Shown here in pieces: positions 46,586-56,528 of a stretch of 64,000 nucleotides of DNA. Position numbers and translations under genes: made by a program. The notes beneath the pieces were generated by a model. That model was given only the letters and a program-made list of their open reading frames with translations, was not told where the DNA came from and did no database searches. The DNA lies in contig NZ_JAPWKD010000012.1 of NCBI RefSeq assembly GCF_028283705.1, positions 167,999 to 231,998 of the forward strand. Direction: 5' to 3'. Each line of letters opens with the position of its first letter. Positions within the stretch are counted from its first letter, which is position 1. This stretch comes from Pantoea sp. GTDB lineage: Bacteria; Pseudomonadota; Gammaproteobacteria; Enterobacterales; Enterobacteriaceae.

Positions 46586-49573
46586 TCAGACAGAATTTTG
46601 GCGGGTTTCCTGCGCTTTATGCAACGCTAAAATTTGTTTAGCAAGACGCTCTAGCGCCTCCCGGTTTTCTGAATCGGTCGGTAAACGACCGTGAGTATCG
46701 TAGAAAATCGACGCTTCAGAATCAATAATGGCGCGCAGTGCGGAAAAACCGGTATTTTCAAAACGGAAAAATTCACCGAGTGATACCCCTTCGCCATCGT
46801 AAACCTCTAAATAATCCGGACGCAGCAACAGCCAGGGTTCATTTGGCTGATCGGCGGGTGGTATGAAACTGACCACTCCGTTCGGTTGATAATAAGCGAC
46901 AAAGTCGCGCACCGCGTTTTCCTCAATCACCATCATATTCGCATGCCGGGCCAGATAGCTGCAGAGCTGCGGCCCCGTAATCGCATCAATGGTTGCTTGC
47001 AACACCTGAAAACGCTCTTCGAAACTGGCCCGCCTGGTTTTATCCAGCGCTAGCGAGGACACCAGCTTTTTCCAGTCCGCGTGAGGATGATAAGGAGGCT
47101 CGCCTTCGGTACGTTCTTCATTGATCTTCGCAGCAATATCAAGGATACCCCTCCCGCCATCCACACCATTTGGGAATAAAAACAGCAGATATGCCAAATC
47201 ATCCAGTTTCAGTGATAGCCTTTCCAGTGTGTAGGGATACAGTCCATCCTGAATTAACTTCCCAATTTGGTGCTCGTCAAACTTTTCTCCATTAAGTTTT
47301 TTGCCAATATTCTTCAATGAAGTTAACAATAATAAACTATCATAGTCGTCGTTTTTCTCAGGATTTCTGAACGCGTGAAATAATAACTCAAGCGAATCAT
47401 CTCTGAGTTCATCCATCCAGTGAAAATCTATTTTCCCGGTGCGGGTTATTTCCGGGATATGCAGGTTGCTCCAGAGACCAATACGATTGAGACGAAATAT
47501 TGAGATAGCGAGATTATCTATTAATTCCTCCCTGAGCATTTTATAGCTTAATCCTTTATCCCCATAAGGGATGCCTTCCAGATTCATATCGGTAATGGGC
47601 AAACCTTCACCGAGAATAAACGGTGCTGCGATCATATGCTGCCTCAGACTGGCCATACGGGCTGCGCGATTGTTGCTGAGGTGATGCCTGATGCTCTTTT
47701 CGCTAAGATTGCCATCATAATACAACCCCCTCTCTTCCGGATTAATAATACTCCTCATCATAAATAACGGACTATTATATTCCGCATTCTCCTGTAGATT
47801 ATTCATGGGAAGGCGTTGCATATAACGTAGCTCTAACAATCGCCTGTTCCGGTTAGCGACCAAATCCTCTTTAATTACTCCATCCCTGGCGACAACATCA
47901 TCAAGATTGTCAGTGTAATTATAATTTTCGATGCTATAGTTCTCGTCTAATTGCCGCTCATTCAGAAAGAAATGTCCTTCAAAATCGACGTTATTAACAA
48001 AGTGTGCCAGTTCGATCAAATCTTTCTCAAAGCACTCTTTTAAATTCTCTATCTGTTCCTGAACCGCGGGTTCTTTTATGCGCAGGCAATCCTCGGGTAA
48101 ATCAGGATCTTCTTCCGCATCCCGCACAATTTCCCCCAGGTCTTCCAGTGCGGTTCCCAATAATCCCGTTTTGTGTATCAATGTTGCGGCTTCTGCCTGC
48201 TCAAGGAAAGCCAGCAGCTGGTGGGGATTGATTCCGGGTTCTAACAGAACGGTCACGAGATCATTGTTAATGACATCAGCAAAAATCTTCAGTGAACTCA
48301 TTTCCTTGATTTTTTGCCTGCTAACCTGCTCCTCAAAATCAAGGTTATGCAGACCCTCCTGCGCTCGCTCCATCTGTCGTTGTAAATGACCGAAGATTCT
48401 CTTTTGCTCCACCGGGTCATCTATCCAGTTGGCAATAGCTTCCTTTATTCCTGCCAATCTATTGGCATCGTAGATCGATAAAAAATGATGCAATACGTTT
48501 CTCAGAATCCTTAGGTCTTTTTCAGTAATGACTTGTGATGGTGTAAGATTTTTCCCGATAAAACTGCATAAATCCTTTTGCAACGACGTTGAGAAATTAT
48601 CCAGAATAGTATCCTTAACGTGTGGCTTACTTAGCGTAAGATCTGGCAAGAGATCTTCAAGTTTTTTTTCCTGCCCGGTTATATCTGGTGCCAGCTCTAA
48701 CGGTGCTACCCGAACAAATTCCCGATAAATATCATAGTGATTTTCAATATGATCTGCTGTCTGGCCTCTTAAATAAATCCAGGAGTCTTGATCGCCGTAC
48801 AACGCCATGGATACTGAGCGAAACAAACAATTGCCATCGGCCGCCACATCATGCACGTAACCTGCATTATCGATAAATTGATAATGCTCATAACCGCGAA
48901 TCCTGACTCTTTGTAAATTAATGGTTCTCTGTGCATTCTGCTCCTGACCGGCATCAGCAATCATTCCCACATCAGCATCATAGATTCGGATTCGTATATT
49001 GCAGGCATTAGCCAGCGCATCCACGGCAATATCGATGGCATCATGATCCCATCTGCCTTCCTCACGAATGCAACTTAATAAATTTTCTTTTGCTTTTTCG
49101 CTTTCACTTTTCTCTTTCGTCTGTAATGAAAGTTTTTCCAGCAACTGTGTGGCGTTTTTTTGGATCGATTTTTTTACTTTTGCATTATGTCTTGCTTCAC
49201 TCCCTGATTTTAATATATCACTCGCGCCCCAGCACGGATCAAAGCGTTTGCTTTTAATTTGCTCTTTGCGACCACGGGTAATCTCCATAACCGAAGACGG
49301 TCTTTTCTGCGCGATGCTAAATGGCGCTATTTTTTGAATTGACCGGATAAATTTACTGTCTGCATGGTTGCGGAAAGGGAAAGATTGACTGGCAGCAGAG
49401 GATAAATTCCGCTCTGGCCGAAGTGGTGGTGGCATAATACGTGAAGCAATTGTTGTGGTGGTATTATTTAAAGATGCAACCGTTGTTATTTTTTTCAATG
49501 CAGGTGGGCGGGTAGATAATGTGGACTGGCGATTAAAATTTACTAATGAATGAACATTATGGAAGTCTGGCAT
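46586..49573 (-). CDS. Large protein with an apparently circularly permuted OTU cysteine-protease domain, copy A
   Basis: 995 residues. The first 130 residues are Ser/Thr-rich and probably disordered. At about 190-235 comes what is normally the C-terminal half of an OTU domain (GRW.H.AIDIAVDALANA, then IRIYDA, ending HYQF with His230). It is followed by what is normally the N-terminal half (DVAADGNCLFRSVS, Cys249). This order is reversed from standard OTU, giving a permuted domain with an intact Cys-His pair. The remaining 700 residues are unrecognised. It is paralogous along its length to the gene at 49767-52706. It may act as a deubiquitinase-like effector or toxin; secretion route and target are unknown. 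ATG 49573 follows AAGGAAT. Confidence 0.75.
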   Translation of the reverse strand: MPDFHNVHSLVNFNRQSTLSTRPPALKKITTVASLNNTTTTIASRIMPPPLRPERNLSSAASQSFPFRNHADSKFIRSIQKIAPFSIAQKRPSSVMEITRGRKEQIKSKRFDPCWGASDILKSGSEARHNAKVKKSIQKNATQLLEKLSLQTKEKSESEKAKENLLSCIREEGRWDHDAIDIAVDALANACNIRIRIYDADVGMIADAGQEQNAQRTINLQRVRIRGYEHYQFIDNAGYVHDVAADGNCLFRSVSMALYGDQDSWIYLRGQTADHIENHYDIYREFVRVAPLELAPDITGQEKKLEDLLPDLTLSKPHVKDTILDNFSTSLQKDLCSFIGKNLTPSQVITEKDLRILRNVLHHFLSIYDANRLAGIKEAIANWIDDPVEQKRIFGHLQRQMERAQEGLHNLDFEEQVSRQKIKEMSSLKIFADVINNDLVTVLLEPGINPHQLLAFLEQAEAATLIHKTGLLGTALEDLGEIVRDAEEDPDLPEDCLRIKEPAVQEQIENLKECFEKDLIELAHFVNNVDFEGHFFLNERQLDENYSIENYNYTDNLDDVVARDGVIKEDLVANRNRRLLELRYMQRLPMNNLQENAEYNSPLFMMRSIINPEERGLYYDGNLSEKSIRHHLSNNRAARMASLRQHMIAAPFILGEGLPITDMNLEGIPYGDKGLSYKMLREELIDNLAISIFRLNRIGLWSNLHIPEITRTGKIDFHWMDELRDDSLELLFHAFRNPEKNDDYDSLLLLTSLKNIGKKLNGEKFDEHQIGKLIQDGLYPYTLERLSLKLDDLAYLLFLFPNGVDGGRGILDIAAKINEERTEGEPPYHPHADWKKLVSSLALDKTRRASFEERFQVLQATIDAITGPQLCSYLARHANMMVIEENAVRDFVAYYQPNGVVSFIPPADQPNEPWLLLRPDYLEVYDGEGVSLGEFFRFENTGFSALRAIIDSEASIFYDTHGRLPTDSENREALERLAKQILALHKAQETRQNSV

Positions 49574-49729
49574 GATATATTCCTTCTTAAGCCTTGATAA
49601 TCCATCATTTAATCTGACGCCAGGCATATTTGCTCAGCGACATTACAACAGGCTTTTTATATTCCTGGTACGAAATAAAAACACAATAATCTCTGCTCTC
49701 TGATGTACCTCCTCTGTTTTTGGCATATT

Positions 49730-49761
49730 CAGTAGCGGTACGATAAATCGCACCGCTACTG
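49730..49761. other. 3' hairpin of the second OTU gene
   Basis: A 10-bp stem (CAGTAGCGGT/ACCGCTACTG) begins 6 bp after the stop at 49767. It resembles the hairpin at 46546-46569. A T-run is present only on the opposite strand. Confidence 0.5.
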
Positions 49762-49766
49762 AGTTT

Positions 49767-52706
49767 TTAGCCTTTATGGTGCGCTAAGATGTTCAGCGCA
49801 AATTGTTCTAAAGCCTCCCGATTCTCCGCATCAGTAGGTTTGCGCATACGTATATTCGAAAAACGGATTGCCTCAGTTTCAATAATTGCCCGCAGGGCAG
49901 AGAAATTAGTTTGTTCAAAGCGGGAGAATTCGATCGGTTCTGCTTCTCTGCCATCATAGACTTCTAAGGAATCAGGACGCAGCACCATGAAAGGTTGGTC
50001 TGGCTGCTCTGCCGGTGGCGTAAAAACAACCTGACCTGTTGGTTCATAGTAAGCCAGAAACTCCTGCGATTCGTCCTCCTCGATAACTATCATATTCCCT
50101 TGTCGGGCTAAATAGCGGCAGAACGCCGGAAGAGGAATATGATCAATTTTTTCCTGTAAAACCTGCAAACGTAACTGGAGTCTTTCTCTGAACCTTCTTT
50201 CATCGGCCAACGTAGTTACCAGCATTTTCCAGTCAGCGACTGGGCTATAAGGTACTTCGCCTTCCGCACATTCTTCATCGATCTTTGTGGCAATATCAAT
50301 AATACCCCGTCCCCCGTCTACGCCATACGGCAGTAAAAACAACAGATGGGCAAGCTCGTCCAGGGTAAATGATAATTTCCCCAGATTAAAGGGTTCAAGG
50401 CCTTCTTCGATAAGTCCTGCAATCTGGTGTTCATCGAATTCATCCCCTTTAATTATCTTTCCGATGCGAATTAACGATGAGAATAATAACAAGCTATCCA
50501 GCTCATCATTATTTCCCGGGTTTCTCACCCCCTGAAATAAGGCCTCGACCGTATCATCCTTTAACTCATCCATCCAGTGAAAATCCATTACCCCGGTTTG
50601 GGTGATTTTAGGAATTACCGTATTACTCCAGAGACCAATACGATTCAGGCGAAATATCGAGACAGCCGGATTATCGATCAATTCCCGGTTTAATGTCTCA
50701 ATACTCAATCCTTTATCACCATAGTTGAGACCATCCAGGTTCATATCCTTAACCGGTTCCCCCTCACCAAGTATAAAAGGCGCACCGGCCATATATTGCT
50801 TCAGGCTGGCTAATCTGGCTGCGCGATTATTGTTAAGATGATGCCTGACACTTTTTTCACTGATTTCACCATCATAATACACCTCCCTTTGCTCAGGATT
50901 AATTACGCTCCTCACCATAAACAGCGGGCCGTTATAGATTACATCCTCAAAAAGATGGTTAACCGCCACACGCTGCATAAAAAGCTTCTCTAATAAACGC
51001 CTGCTTCGGTGAGCAATAACATCTTTTTTATTAACACCTTCCCGGCTCACTACATCATCTAGTTTATCGGTGTGGTTATAATTCTCCGGACTATAATTAT
51101 CATCTAATTGCCGATCGCTCATAATGAAAAAACCGTCGGCATCGATATCATGATCAAACTGAGCAAGGGCAACAAGACTCTCTTCAAAATCTTCTTTTAA
51201 CTGTTCAATCTGGCGCTGGACCGAGTATTCCTTAATGCGCATGTATTCGGCTGGTAAATCAGGATCTTCTGCCGTCCCCTGTAAGATATCAGCCAGATCC
51301 TCACAGGTGGCTCCGAGCAAACCGGCTTCCTGTATCAGATTCGCGGCTTCGGTTGCCTCAAGAAAGGCCAGCAGCTGATGAGGATTGATTCCTGTACCCA
51401 CCATAATGCTCACCAGATCATTGCTGATGGCCGTCGCAAAAATCTTCAGTGAATTAACATCTTTGTGTTTTTGCTGACCGGCCTGCTCACGAAACTCCAG
51501 GCAGCGCAGGCTATGTTGAGAACGTTCTGCCAGCGTTTGTAAACGCCCCAGCTGTCGTTTTTCTTCCACCGGGTCCAGTTGCCAACGAGTAATGGCTTGC
51601 TTTATTTCAGCCAGCTTTTTCACATCATAGATCGATAAAAAGTGATGCAACATGTTTCGTAAAGTTACTTCATCTGCTTTAGCAATGACCTGCACCGGCG
51701 TTACGTACCGTCCAATAAAACTGTATAAATTCTCTTTCAGCATTCGCGCGGTAATATCGAGGATGTTATCTTTAATATGCGGTTTACTTTCCGTCAGTTC
51801 TGACAAGCGTTCATTTAATGATGTACCTTCCGATGTTTGCTCAATAAATTCTTTATAATCATCCCAATGTTCATTAATATGACTCGCTGTTTCACTCCTT
51901 AAATATCCCCAGGAATCTTCATCGCCGTACAGCCCAATAGATACTGTCGTGAACAGGCAATTCCCATCCGCCGCTACATCGCGAACGACGCCGGAATCAT
52001 CGATAAGTTGATAATGTTCCTGATCATGAACCCTGATCCTTTGTAAATTTATCGTCTTTTGTGGTGTTGGTGATTGCCCAATATTAACAGAAAAACCCAA
52101 ATCGGCGTCATAAATATTCAAGTGAAGGTTAAATGCATTCGCCAGCGCCGCCACTGCAATATCAATCGCCTGATGATTCCATCTGCCGGGCTGGCGTATG
52201 TTTCTTAATATATCCTGTTTAATTTGTTCAGCCTGATTATTCTCATGCTTATTCAGTGAGAGTTTCGCCAGCTGCTGAGCCGCATTTTTCCTGATAAATT
52301 TTTTTTCTTTTATAGCATTCTTTATGTTATCCGCAGATTGCAATATACCCTTTACTCCCCAATCACCCGTGATACGCTGTTTTTTATTATTCACATCGCG
52401 GCTGCATGCCATTGCCAATACCGGAGAGGGTCGCTGTGAAGTAGGAATTGTGACCGGAGATACCGTACGAATTGATCGGGTAAACTGATTATCCACGTTG
52501 CTGCGGGAGGATAACAGGGGTAAGGATAAACTGGTTGCGCGCGATAAAATCCGTGCGGGCATTAACTGTGGCGGTAATGATAGCCGTGCCGAACTATTTG
52601 CTAACGATGTGACAGCTGAGGTTCTGATTTGCGAGGTTGCTGGCGTGGATAATGTTGATTGCCGATTGAAATTGACTACCGAATTAACATTATTTGCATC
52701 AGGCAT
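49767..52706 (-). CDS. Large protein with an apparently circularly permuted OTU cysteine-protease domain, copy B
   Basis: 979 residues, a tandem paralogue of the gene at 46586-49573. Both start with MPD and share NFNRQSTLST close to the N-terminus, and both end with a similar helical tail (TD.ENREALE). The same permuted OTU arrangement is seen: GRWNHQAIDIAVAALANA, LNIYDADLG, HYQLID (His231), then DVAADGNCLF (Cys250). Conserved blocks continue to the C-terminus (NPEQREVYYDG, NNRAARLASLKQ, YGVDGGRG), so copy B is not decaying. ATG 52706 follows AAGGAAAC. The function is a protease-like effector by inference only. Confidence 0.75.
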   Translation of the reverse strand: MPDANNVNSVVNFNRQSTLSTPATSQIRTSAVTSLANSSARLSLPPQLMPARILSRATSLSLPLLSSRSNVDNQFTRSIRTVSPVTIPTSQRPSPVLAMACSRDVNNKKQRITGDWGVKGILQSADNIKNAIKEKKFIRKNAAQQLAKLSLNKHENNQAEQIKQDILRNIRQPGRWNHQAIDIAVAALANAFNLHLNIYDADLGFSVNIGQSPTPQKTINLQRIRVHDQEHYQLIDDSGVVRDVAADGNCLFTTVSIGLYGDEDSWGYLRSETASHINEHWDDYKEFIEQTSEGTSLNERLSELTESKPHIKDNILDITARMLKENLYSFIGRYVTPVQVIAKADEVTLRNMLHHFLSIYDVKKLAEIKQAITRWQLDPVEEKRQLGRLQTLAERSQHSLRCLEFREQAGQQKHKDVNSLKIFATAISNDLVSIMVGTGINPHQLLAFLEATEAANLIQEAGLLGATCEDLADILQGTAEDPDLPAEYMRIKEYSVQRQIEQLKEDFEESLVALAQFDHDIDADGFFIMSDRQLDDNYSPENYNHTDKLDDVVSREGVNKKDVIAHRSRRLLEKLFMQRVAVNHLFEDVIYNGPLFMVRSVINPEQREVYYDGEISEKSVRHHLNNNRAARLASLKQYMAGAPFILGEGEPVKDMNLDGLNYGDKGLSIETLNRELIDNPAVSIFRLNRIGLWSNTVIPKITQTGVMDFHWMDELKDDTVEALFQGVRNPGNNDELDSLLLFSSLIRIGKIIKGDEFDEHQIAGLIEEGLEPFNLGKLSFTLDELAHLLFLLPYGVDGGRGIIDIATKIDEECAEGEVPYSPVADWKMLVTTLADERRFRERLQLRLQVLQEKIDHIPLPAFCRYLARQGNMIVIEEDESQEFLAYYEPTGQVVFTPPAEQPDQPFMVLRPDSLEVYDGREAEPIEFSRFEQTNFSALRAIIETEAIRFSNIRMRKPTDAENREALEQFALNILAHHKG

Positions 52707-52997
52707 AATTGTTTCCTTATCAGGCCGATAATATTCCATCATTAAATCTGACGCGGGCGCGTCAGTTCACCGACTATAGCAGCCCCTTTTTTACCTGAAA
52801 TCCTGCTCTCCTTCCCTGAGACTTGTTCACAAACCGACCTGCATCACGATTTTATCGTCACGCTGAAGCGTCTTGCTGCCACACCCTGGCAAAACCCGGC
52901 AAATCAGGCCAAAAAGCCCGTCTGTTTAAGCCATTGTTCCCCCTGCCTGCTGCATAAAATAAAGCCGTTAAATTTACTCAGGTTAAGGTTGGACGCC
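52707..52997. other. Divergent region OTU copy B / ATP-grasp gene
   Basis: 291 bp. It includes the leader block at 52727-52754, which is nearly repeated before OTU copy A at 49596-49620, and a perfect hairpin (CTGACGC/GCGTCAG, 52746-52763 region). A plus-strand GCCGATAA at 52724-52731 has only a weak -35 (TAAT, spacing 14), so a sigma28 promoter for the ATP-grasp operon is possible but unproven. Confidence 0.45.
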
Positions 52998-54179
52998 ATG
53001 TCTTCACCCTCACGGGCGCTGCTGCTGGATGCGGGATTCGCATCACTGCCCTTTCTCGATGTGTTACGCCAGCAGGGTTATCGCACTGCGGTCTGTGGCA
53101 GTAAAAACCAGGACCCCGGCCATCGCTGCGCTGATGACAGCAGCCCGGTTAACTATGGTGATGTCCAGCAGGTGATTGATTTGTGTCGTGAATGGCGCAT
53201 TTCTGCCTTGCTGCCCGGCGTCACCGATGTGTCTTATCTCACCGGCTCACGCGTGGCTGACCAACTCGGGTTCCCGGGATTCGACTCTCCCGAGGTGAGT
53301 GACACGCTGTTTCAGAAAGACCAGTTCCGCAGTTGGGCACAGGCCAACCATTTCCCGGTGCCTGCCGCTGTTGAGCAGCTGAGTGAGAGCGAATCGCTCC
53401 CTTTACCATTAATCGTGAAACCCGTGGATGCGTACAGTGGACTGGGAATTACGCATATCAGCGAACGTGCACAGTTACCCGCCGCCTTTGCTGCTGCCCG
53501 CCAGGCATCGCGCAGCGGCGAGGCGCTGATTGAACAATTTATTCAGGGTTCGCTGCACAGCCATTCCGCGTTTATCCGCAAAGGTGAAATCGTCTGTGAA
53601 TTCTTTGTCGATGAGTTTTGCACCGTTTACCCGTGGCAGGTCAACAGCAGCTCCCTCACCACCCAGCTCAGTAGCGCAATGCAGGATCGGGTCAGTGACT
53701 GTCTGGCGACGCTAACCGCACAACTTGGTCTGGTTGATGGCCTGCTGCACACCCAGTTTATGACTGATGGCAACGATTTCTGGTTGATCGAACTGACGCG
53801 CCGTTGTCCTGGCGATCTCTACAGCCGCCTGATCAGCCTCTCCACCGAAGTGCCTTACTGTAGCCACTTCGTCGCCCCTTTTATCAGGCTGGACGACCAT
53901 TTTGATCAGCGCCGTCCGGTACGCCAGCGTTTTATCGCCCGTCATACCGTCTCGGTGGCCCAGCCGACCCGTTTCCCTGGCTTCCATTTCGCGGCGCTGC
54001 CGGCACAGATTCTGGATGTGATCCCGCTGAAAATGCCAGGCGACGCGCTGGAGGCCGCACCACGCGATCGCGCGGGTCTGGTGTTTGCCGAATGCAACAG
54101 CCTGACCACGCTGGCAGAGCTGACTCCTCATCTGAACCAATATCTCAACCCGTCGATACAACAGGAGAGATCATTATGA
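52998..54179 (+). CDS. ATP-grasp domain protein
   Basis: 393 residues. A pre-ATP-grasp Rossmann-like part (1-105) is followed by the ATP-grasp core (LPLIVKPVDAYSGLGI near 135-150, metal-binding ELTRRCPGDLYSR near 260-275). Such enzymes ligate a carboxylate to an amine via an acyl phosphate. Translational coupling (ATGA overlap) to a Gfo/Idh oxidoreductase and nearness to an aminotransferase and glycosyltransferases suggest a role in making or decorating an unusual sugar. ATG 52998 is chosen over an upstream TTG. Confidence 0.8.
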   Translation: MSSPSRALLLDAGFASLPFLDVLRQQGYRTAVCGSKNQDPGHRCADDSSPVNYGDVQQVIDLCREWRISALLPGVTDVSYLTGSRVADQLGFPGFDSPEVSDTLFQKDQFRSWAQANHFPVPAAVEQLSESESLPLPLIVKPVDAYSGLGITHISERAQLPAAFAAARQASRSGEALIEQFIQGSLHSHSAFIRKGEIVCEFFVDEFCTVYPWQVNSSSLTTQLSSAMQDRVSDCLATLTAQLGLVDGLLHTQFMTDGNDFWLIELTRRCPGDLYSRLISLSTEVPYCSHFVAPFIRLDDHFDQRRPVRQRFIARHTVSVAQPTRFPGFHFAALPAQILDVIPLKMPGDALEAAPRDRAGLVFAECNSLTTLAELTPHLNQYLNPSIQQERSL

Positions 54180-55321
54180 CCCAGCCACTCAAGCTGGCCT
54201 TTCTCGGTGGAGGCATGAATTCCGCCATCGGCCAGACGCATAAAATTGCCTGCCAGATGGATGGCGAGTTCCAGCTGGTCGCCGGTTGTTTCAGCCGCGA
54301 TGCACAAATTAACCAGCAAACGGCACAGGCTTGGGGGATCCCGGCAGAACGCCTGTATGACCATTACGAGGCTTTACTGGCTGCCGAACATGCCCAACTG
54401 GACGCCGTGGTGATTTTACTGCCGACACCCCATCATCTCGATGTGATCGTGCGCTGCCTGGAATACGGCGTCGCCGTGATTTGTGAAAAAGCGCTGGTCG
54501 AGTCCGTCGCCAGCGCCCAGCTGGTACACCGTACCCTGCAACGTACCGGTGGCCGTCTGTATGTCACTTATAACTACAGCGGCTACCCGATGGTGCGCGA
54601 ACTGCGTCAGCGCATCGCGGAAGGCGAGCTCGGCGATATTCAGCAAGTGCTGGTGGAAATGCCGCAGGAAGGCTTTAGTCGCCGCAATCCGGCCGGGGAA
54701 GTGGCTCGTCCGCAAAGCTGGCGACAATCCGACGGGGTGATCCCAACTGTCTCTCTCGATCTCGGCGTACATGTCCATCAACTGGTGGATTTTGTCGTGC
54801 AACGCCGGGCAACCGATGTGTATGCCATCAATAGCCACTTCACCTCGCTGCCCAATATCATCGATACCGTGCATGCTGTTTCCCGTTATGAAGACGGCCT
54901 GGTATGCCAGTATTGGTATGGCAAAGCCGCTCTGGGTTACCGCAATGGCTTACGCATCCGGGTGATGGGTGATAAAGGCAGTGCCGAATGGCTCCAGGTC
55001 GAACCGGAGACCCTGAAGCTCACCAACGCACAGGGGCAGGTCACATTAATTGATCGTACCGATAACGCCAACCGCATCGCTAATCTGCCTCGCTACTGCC
55101 GCTTCAAAGCCGGTCATCCTGCCGGGTTTATCGAAGCCTTTGCCAATTATTACGTGGATATCGCGCACAGTTTGCGCGGTGAGCATAATGATTACAGCCT
55201 GGGTATTGATACCGCGTTGAGTGGCTTAACCTTTCTCGAGAAAGCGCAGCGCAGTGCAGCATTGCATCAACCGGTTACGCTGCTGGATCTGCTCAGCCAG
55301 CCGGTTACCGCCGCCAGCTAA
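54176..55321 (+). CDS. Gfo/Idh/MocA family oxidoreductase
   Basis: 381 residues. The N-terminal NAD(P) fold (KLAFLGGGMNSAIG, then DAVVILLPTPHH and EKALVESV with the family Glu-Lys) and the C-terminal alpha/beta domain (SLDLGVHVHQLVDF) are complete. It should oxidise or reduce a sugar or sugar nucleotide. ATG 54176 has AGGAGA and overlaps the ATP-grasp stop by 4 bp. It is convergent with the aminotransferase. Confidence 0.85.
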   Translation: MTQPLKLAFLGGGMNSAIGQTHKIACQMDGEFQLVAGCFSRDAQINQQTAQAWGIPAERLYDHYEALLAAEHAQLDAVVILLPTPHHLDVIVRCLEYGVAVICEKALVESVASAQLVHRTLQRTGGRLYVTYNYSGYPMVRELRQRIAEGELGDIQQVLVEMPQEGFSRRNPAGEVARPQSWRQSDGVIPTVSLDLGVHVHQLVDFVVQRRATDVYAINSHFTSLPNIIDTVHAVSRYEDGLVCQYWYGKAALGYRNGLRIRVMGDKGSAEWLQVEPETLKLTNAQGQVTLIDRTDNANRIANLPRYCRFKAGHPAGFIEAFANYYVDIAHSLRGEHNDYSLGIDTALSGLTFLEKAQRSAALHQPVTLLDLLSQPVTAAS

Positions 55322-55334
55322 CCCTGCAGTAATC

Positions 55335-55361
55335 GCATCTCCCCCGCGTCAGGGGAGATGC
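55335..55361. terminator. Bidirectional hairpin terminator
   Basis: A 10-bp perfect stem (GCATCTCCCC/GGGGAGATGC) with a 7-base loop in the 55-bp gap between convergent genes. Confidence 0.75.
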
Positions 55362-55376
55362 TCTCTTCGTCTGTCT

Positions 55377-56528
55377 TCAGGCTGCCGCGATCTGGCTGGC
55401 TGCCAGCACGATATCAATGATACGCGTCTGCTCAGCTTCGGTCAGCGTCGGATGGATCGGCAGGCACAAAACCTGTTGAGAGGTTTCGGTCGCCACCGGC
55501 AAGTTGTCGGGATGGGATGAATCGTAGCCTTTGTACATCGGGAACTGTGATATCAGTGGGTAGAAATAACGACGCGCATAAATACCGGCATCTTTCATGC
55601 GCTGGTACAGTTCATCGCGCGACAGCGGGAAGTGTTCCGGATGGATAAACAACGGACAGTAGGCATAATTCCACTCGGTTTGCGCATCGCTATACAACAG
55701 TGACACACCGGGTACAGAAGCCAGTGCCGCAACGTAGCGCTGATAGATCTGCTGACGCACCGCAAAGGCAGCATCAACGTGTTTGAGCTGTAACATACCA
55801 AATGCCGCCTGGAATTCGCTCATTTTGCCGTTGATACCCGCCGCTACCACGGTGGTTTCGTCAGCAAAACCGAAGTTTTTCAGATAATCGATGCGACGTT
55901 TGATTTTCTCATCAGGACAGATAATCGCCCCGCCCTCAAAGGTATTAAACACCTTAGTGGCGTGGAAACTCAGCACCGATAAATCGCCATGATTCAGGAT
56001 GCTGACGCCTTCACGCTTCACCGCGAAGGCATGCGCAGCATCATAAATCACCCGCAGGCCATAGGTATCGGCAATACGCTGAATCGCATCGGTATCGCAC
56101 GGAATACCGTAGCAATGTACCGGCATGATGGCGCTGGTTTGTGGCGTAATGGCCGCTTCAATTTTGGCCGGATCGAGGTTACAGGTCACCGGATCAATAT
56201 CGACAAATACCGGTTTGATGCCGTTCCACAGCAGCGAGTGCGAGGTGGCGACAAAGGAATAAGGCGTGGTGATCACTTCTCCGCCGATGCGTAATGCCTG
56301 TAGCGCCGTTATTAAGGCCAGCGTGCCGTTAGAGAACAGGCAAATATGTTTGACCCCAAGGTACTCCGCCAGCGCTGCTTCCAGCGCCTGATGGTACGGA
56401 CCGCCGTTGGTCAGATATTTGCTCTGCCAGATATTCTCCAGATAAGGAATAAACTCTTCCAGCGGCGGCAATAACGGGCTGGTGACCAGAATGTTTTTAT
56501 TGTCGTAATGTGGCGCAATCTTTTTCAT
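55377..56528 (-). CDS. DegT/DnrJ/EryC1 family sugar aminotransferase
   Basis: 383 residues. The PLP lysine is in SFHATKVFNTFEGGA near 185, and the other family marks (FSNGTLALITAL, TPYSFVATSHS, YDAAHAF) are present. It transfers an amino group to a keto-deoxy sugar nucleotide, in the VioA/FdtB style, but the sugar cannot be named. ATG 56528 overlaps the upstream glycosyltransferase stop (TGATG). This coupling supports a pathway that builds an amino sugar for the neighbouring transferases. Confidence 0.87.
   Translation of the reverse strand: MKKIAPHYDNKNILVTSPLLPPLEEFIPYLENIWQSKYLTNGGPYHQALEAALAEYLGVKHICLFSNGTLALITALQALRIGGEVITTPYSFVATSHSLLWNGIKPVFVDIDPVTCNLDPAKIEAAITPQTSAIMPVHCYGIPCDTDAIQRIADTYGLRVIYDAAHAFAVKREGVSILNHGDLSVLSFHATKVFNTFEGGAIICPDEKIKRRIDYLKNFGFADETTVVAAGINGKMSEFQAAFGMLQLKHVDAAFAVRQQIYQRYVAALASVPGVSLLYSDAQTEWNYAYCPLFIHPEHFPLSRDELYQRMKDAGIYARRYFYPLISQFPMYKGYDSSHPDNLPVATETSQQVLCLPIHPTLTEAEQTRIIDIVLAASQIAAA

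Noticed and set aside
52706..52731. Plus-strand GCCGATAA as a sigma28 promoter for the ATP-grasp operon
   Set aside because: The -35 is only TAAT at 14 bp spacing and the -10 overlaps the start region of the OTU gene; kept only as a possibility.
52707..52980. HrpL-type or other type III secretion box before the OTU genes
   Set aside because: No GGAACC...CCAC arrangement on the coding strand; a secretion route cannot be claimed.
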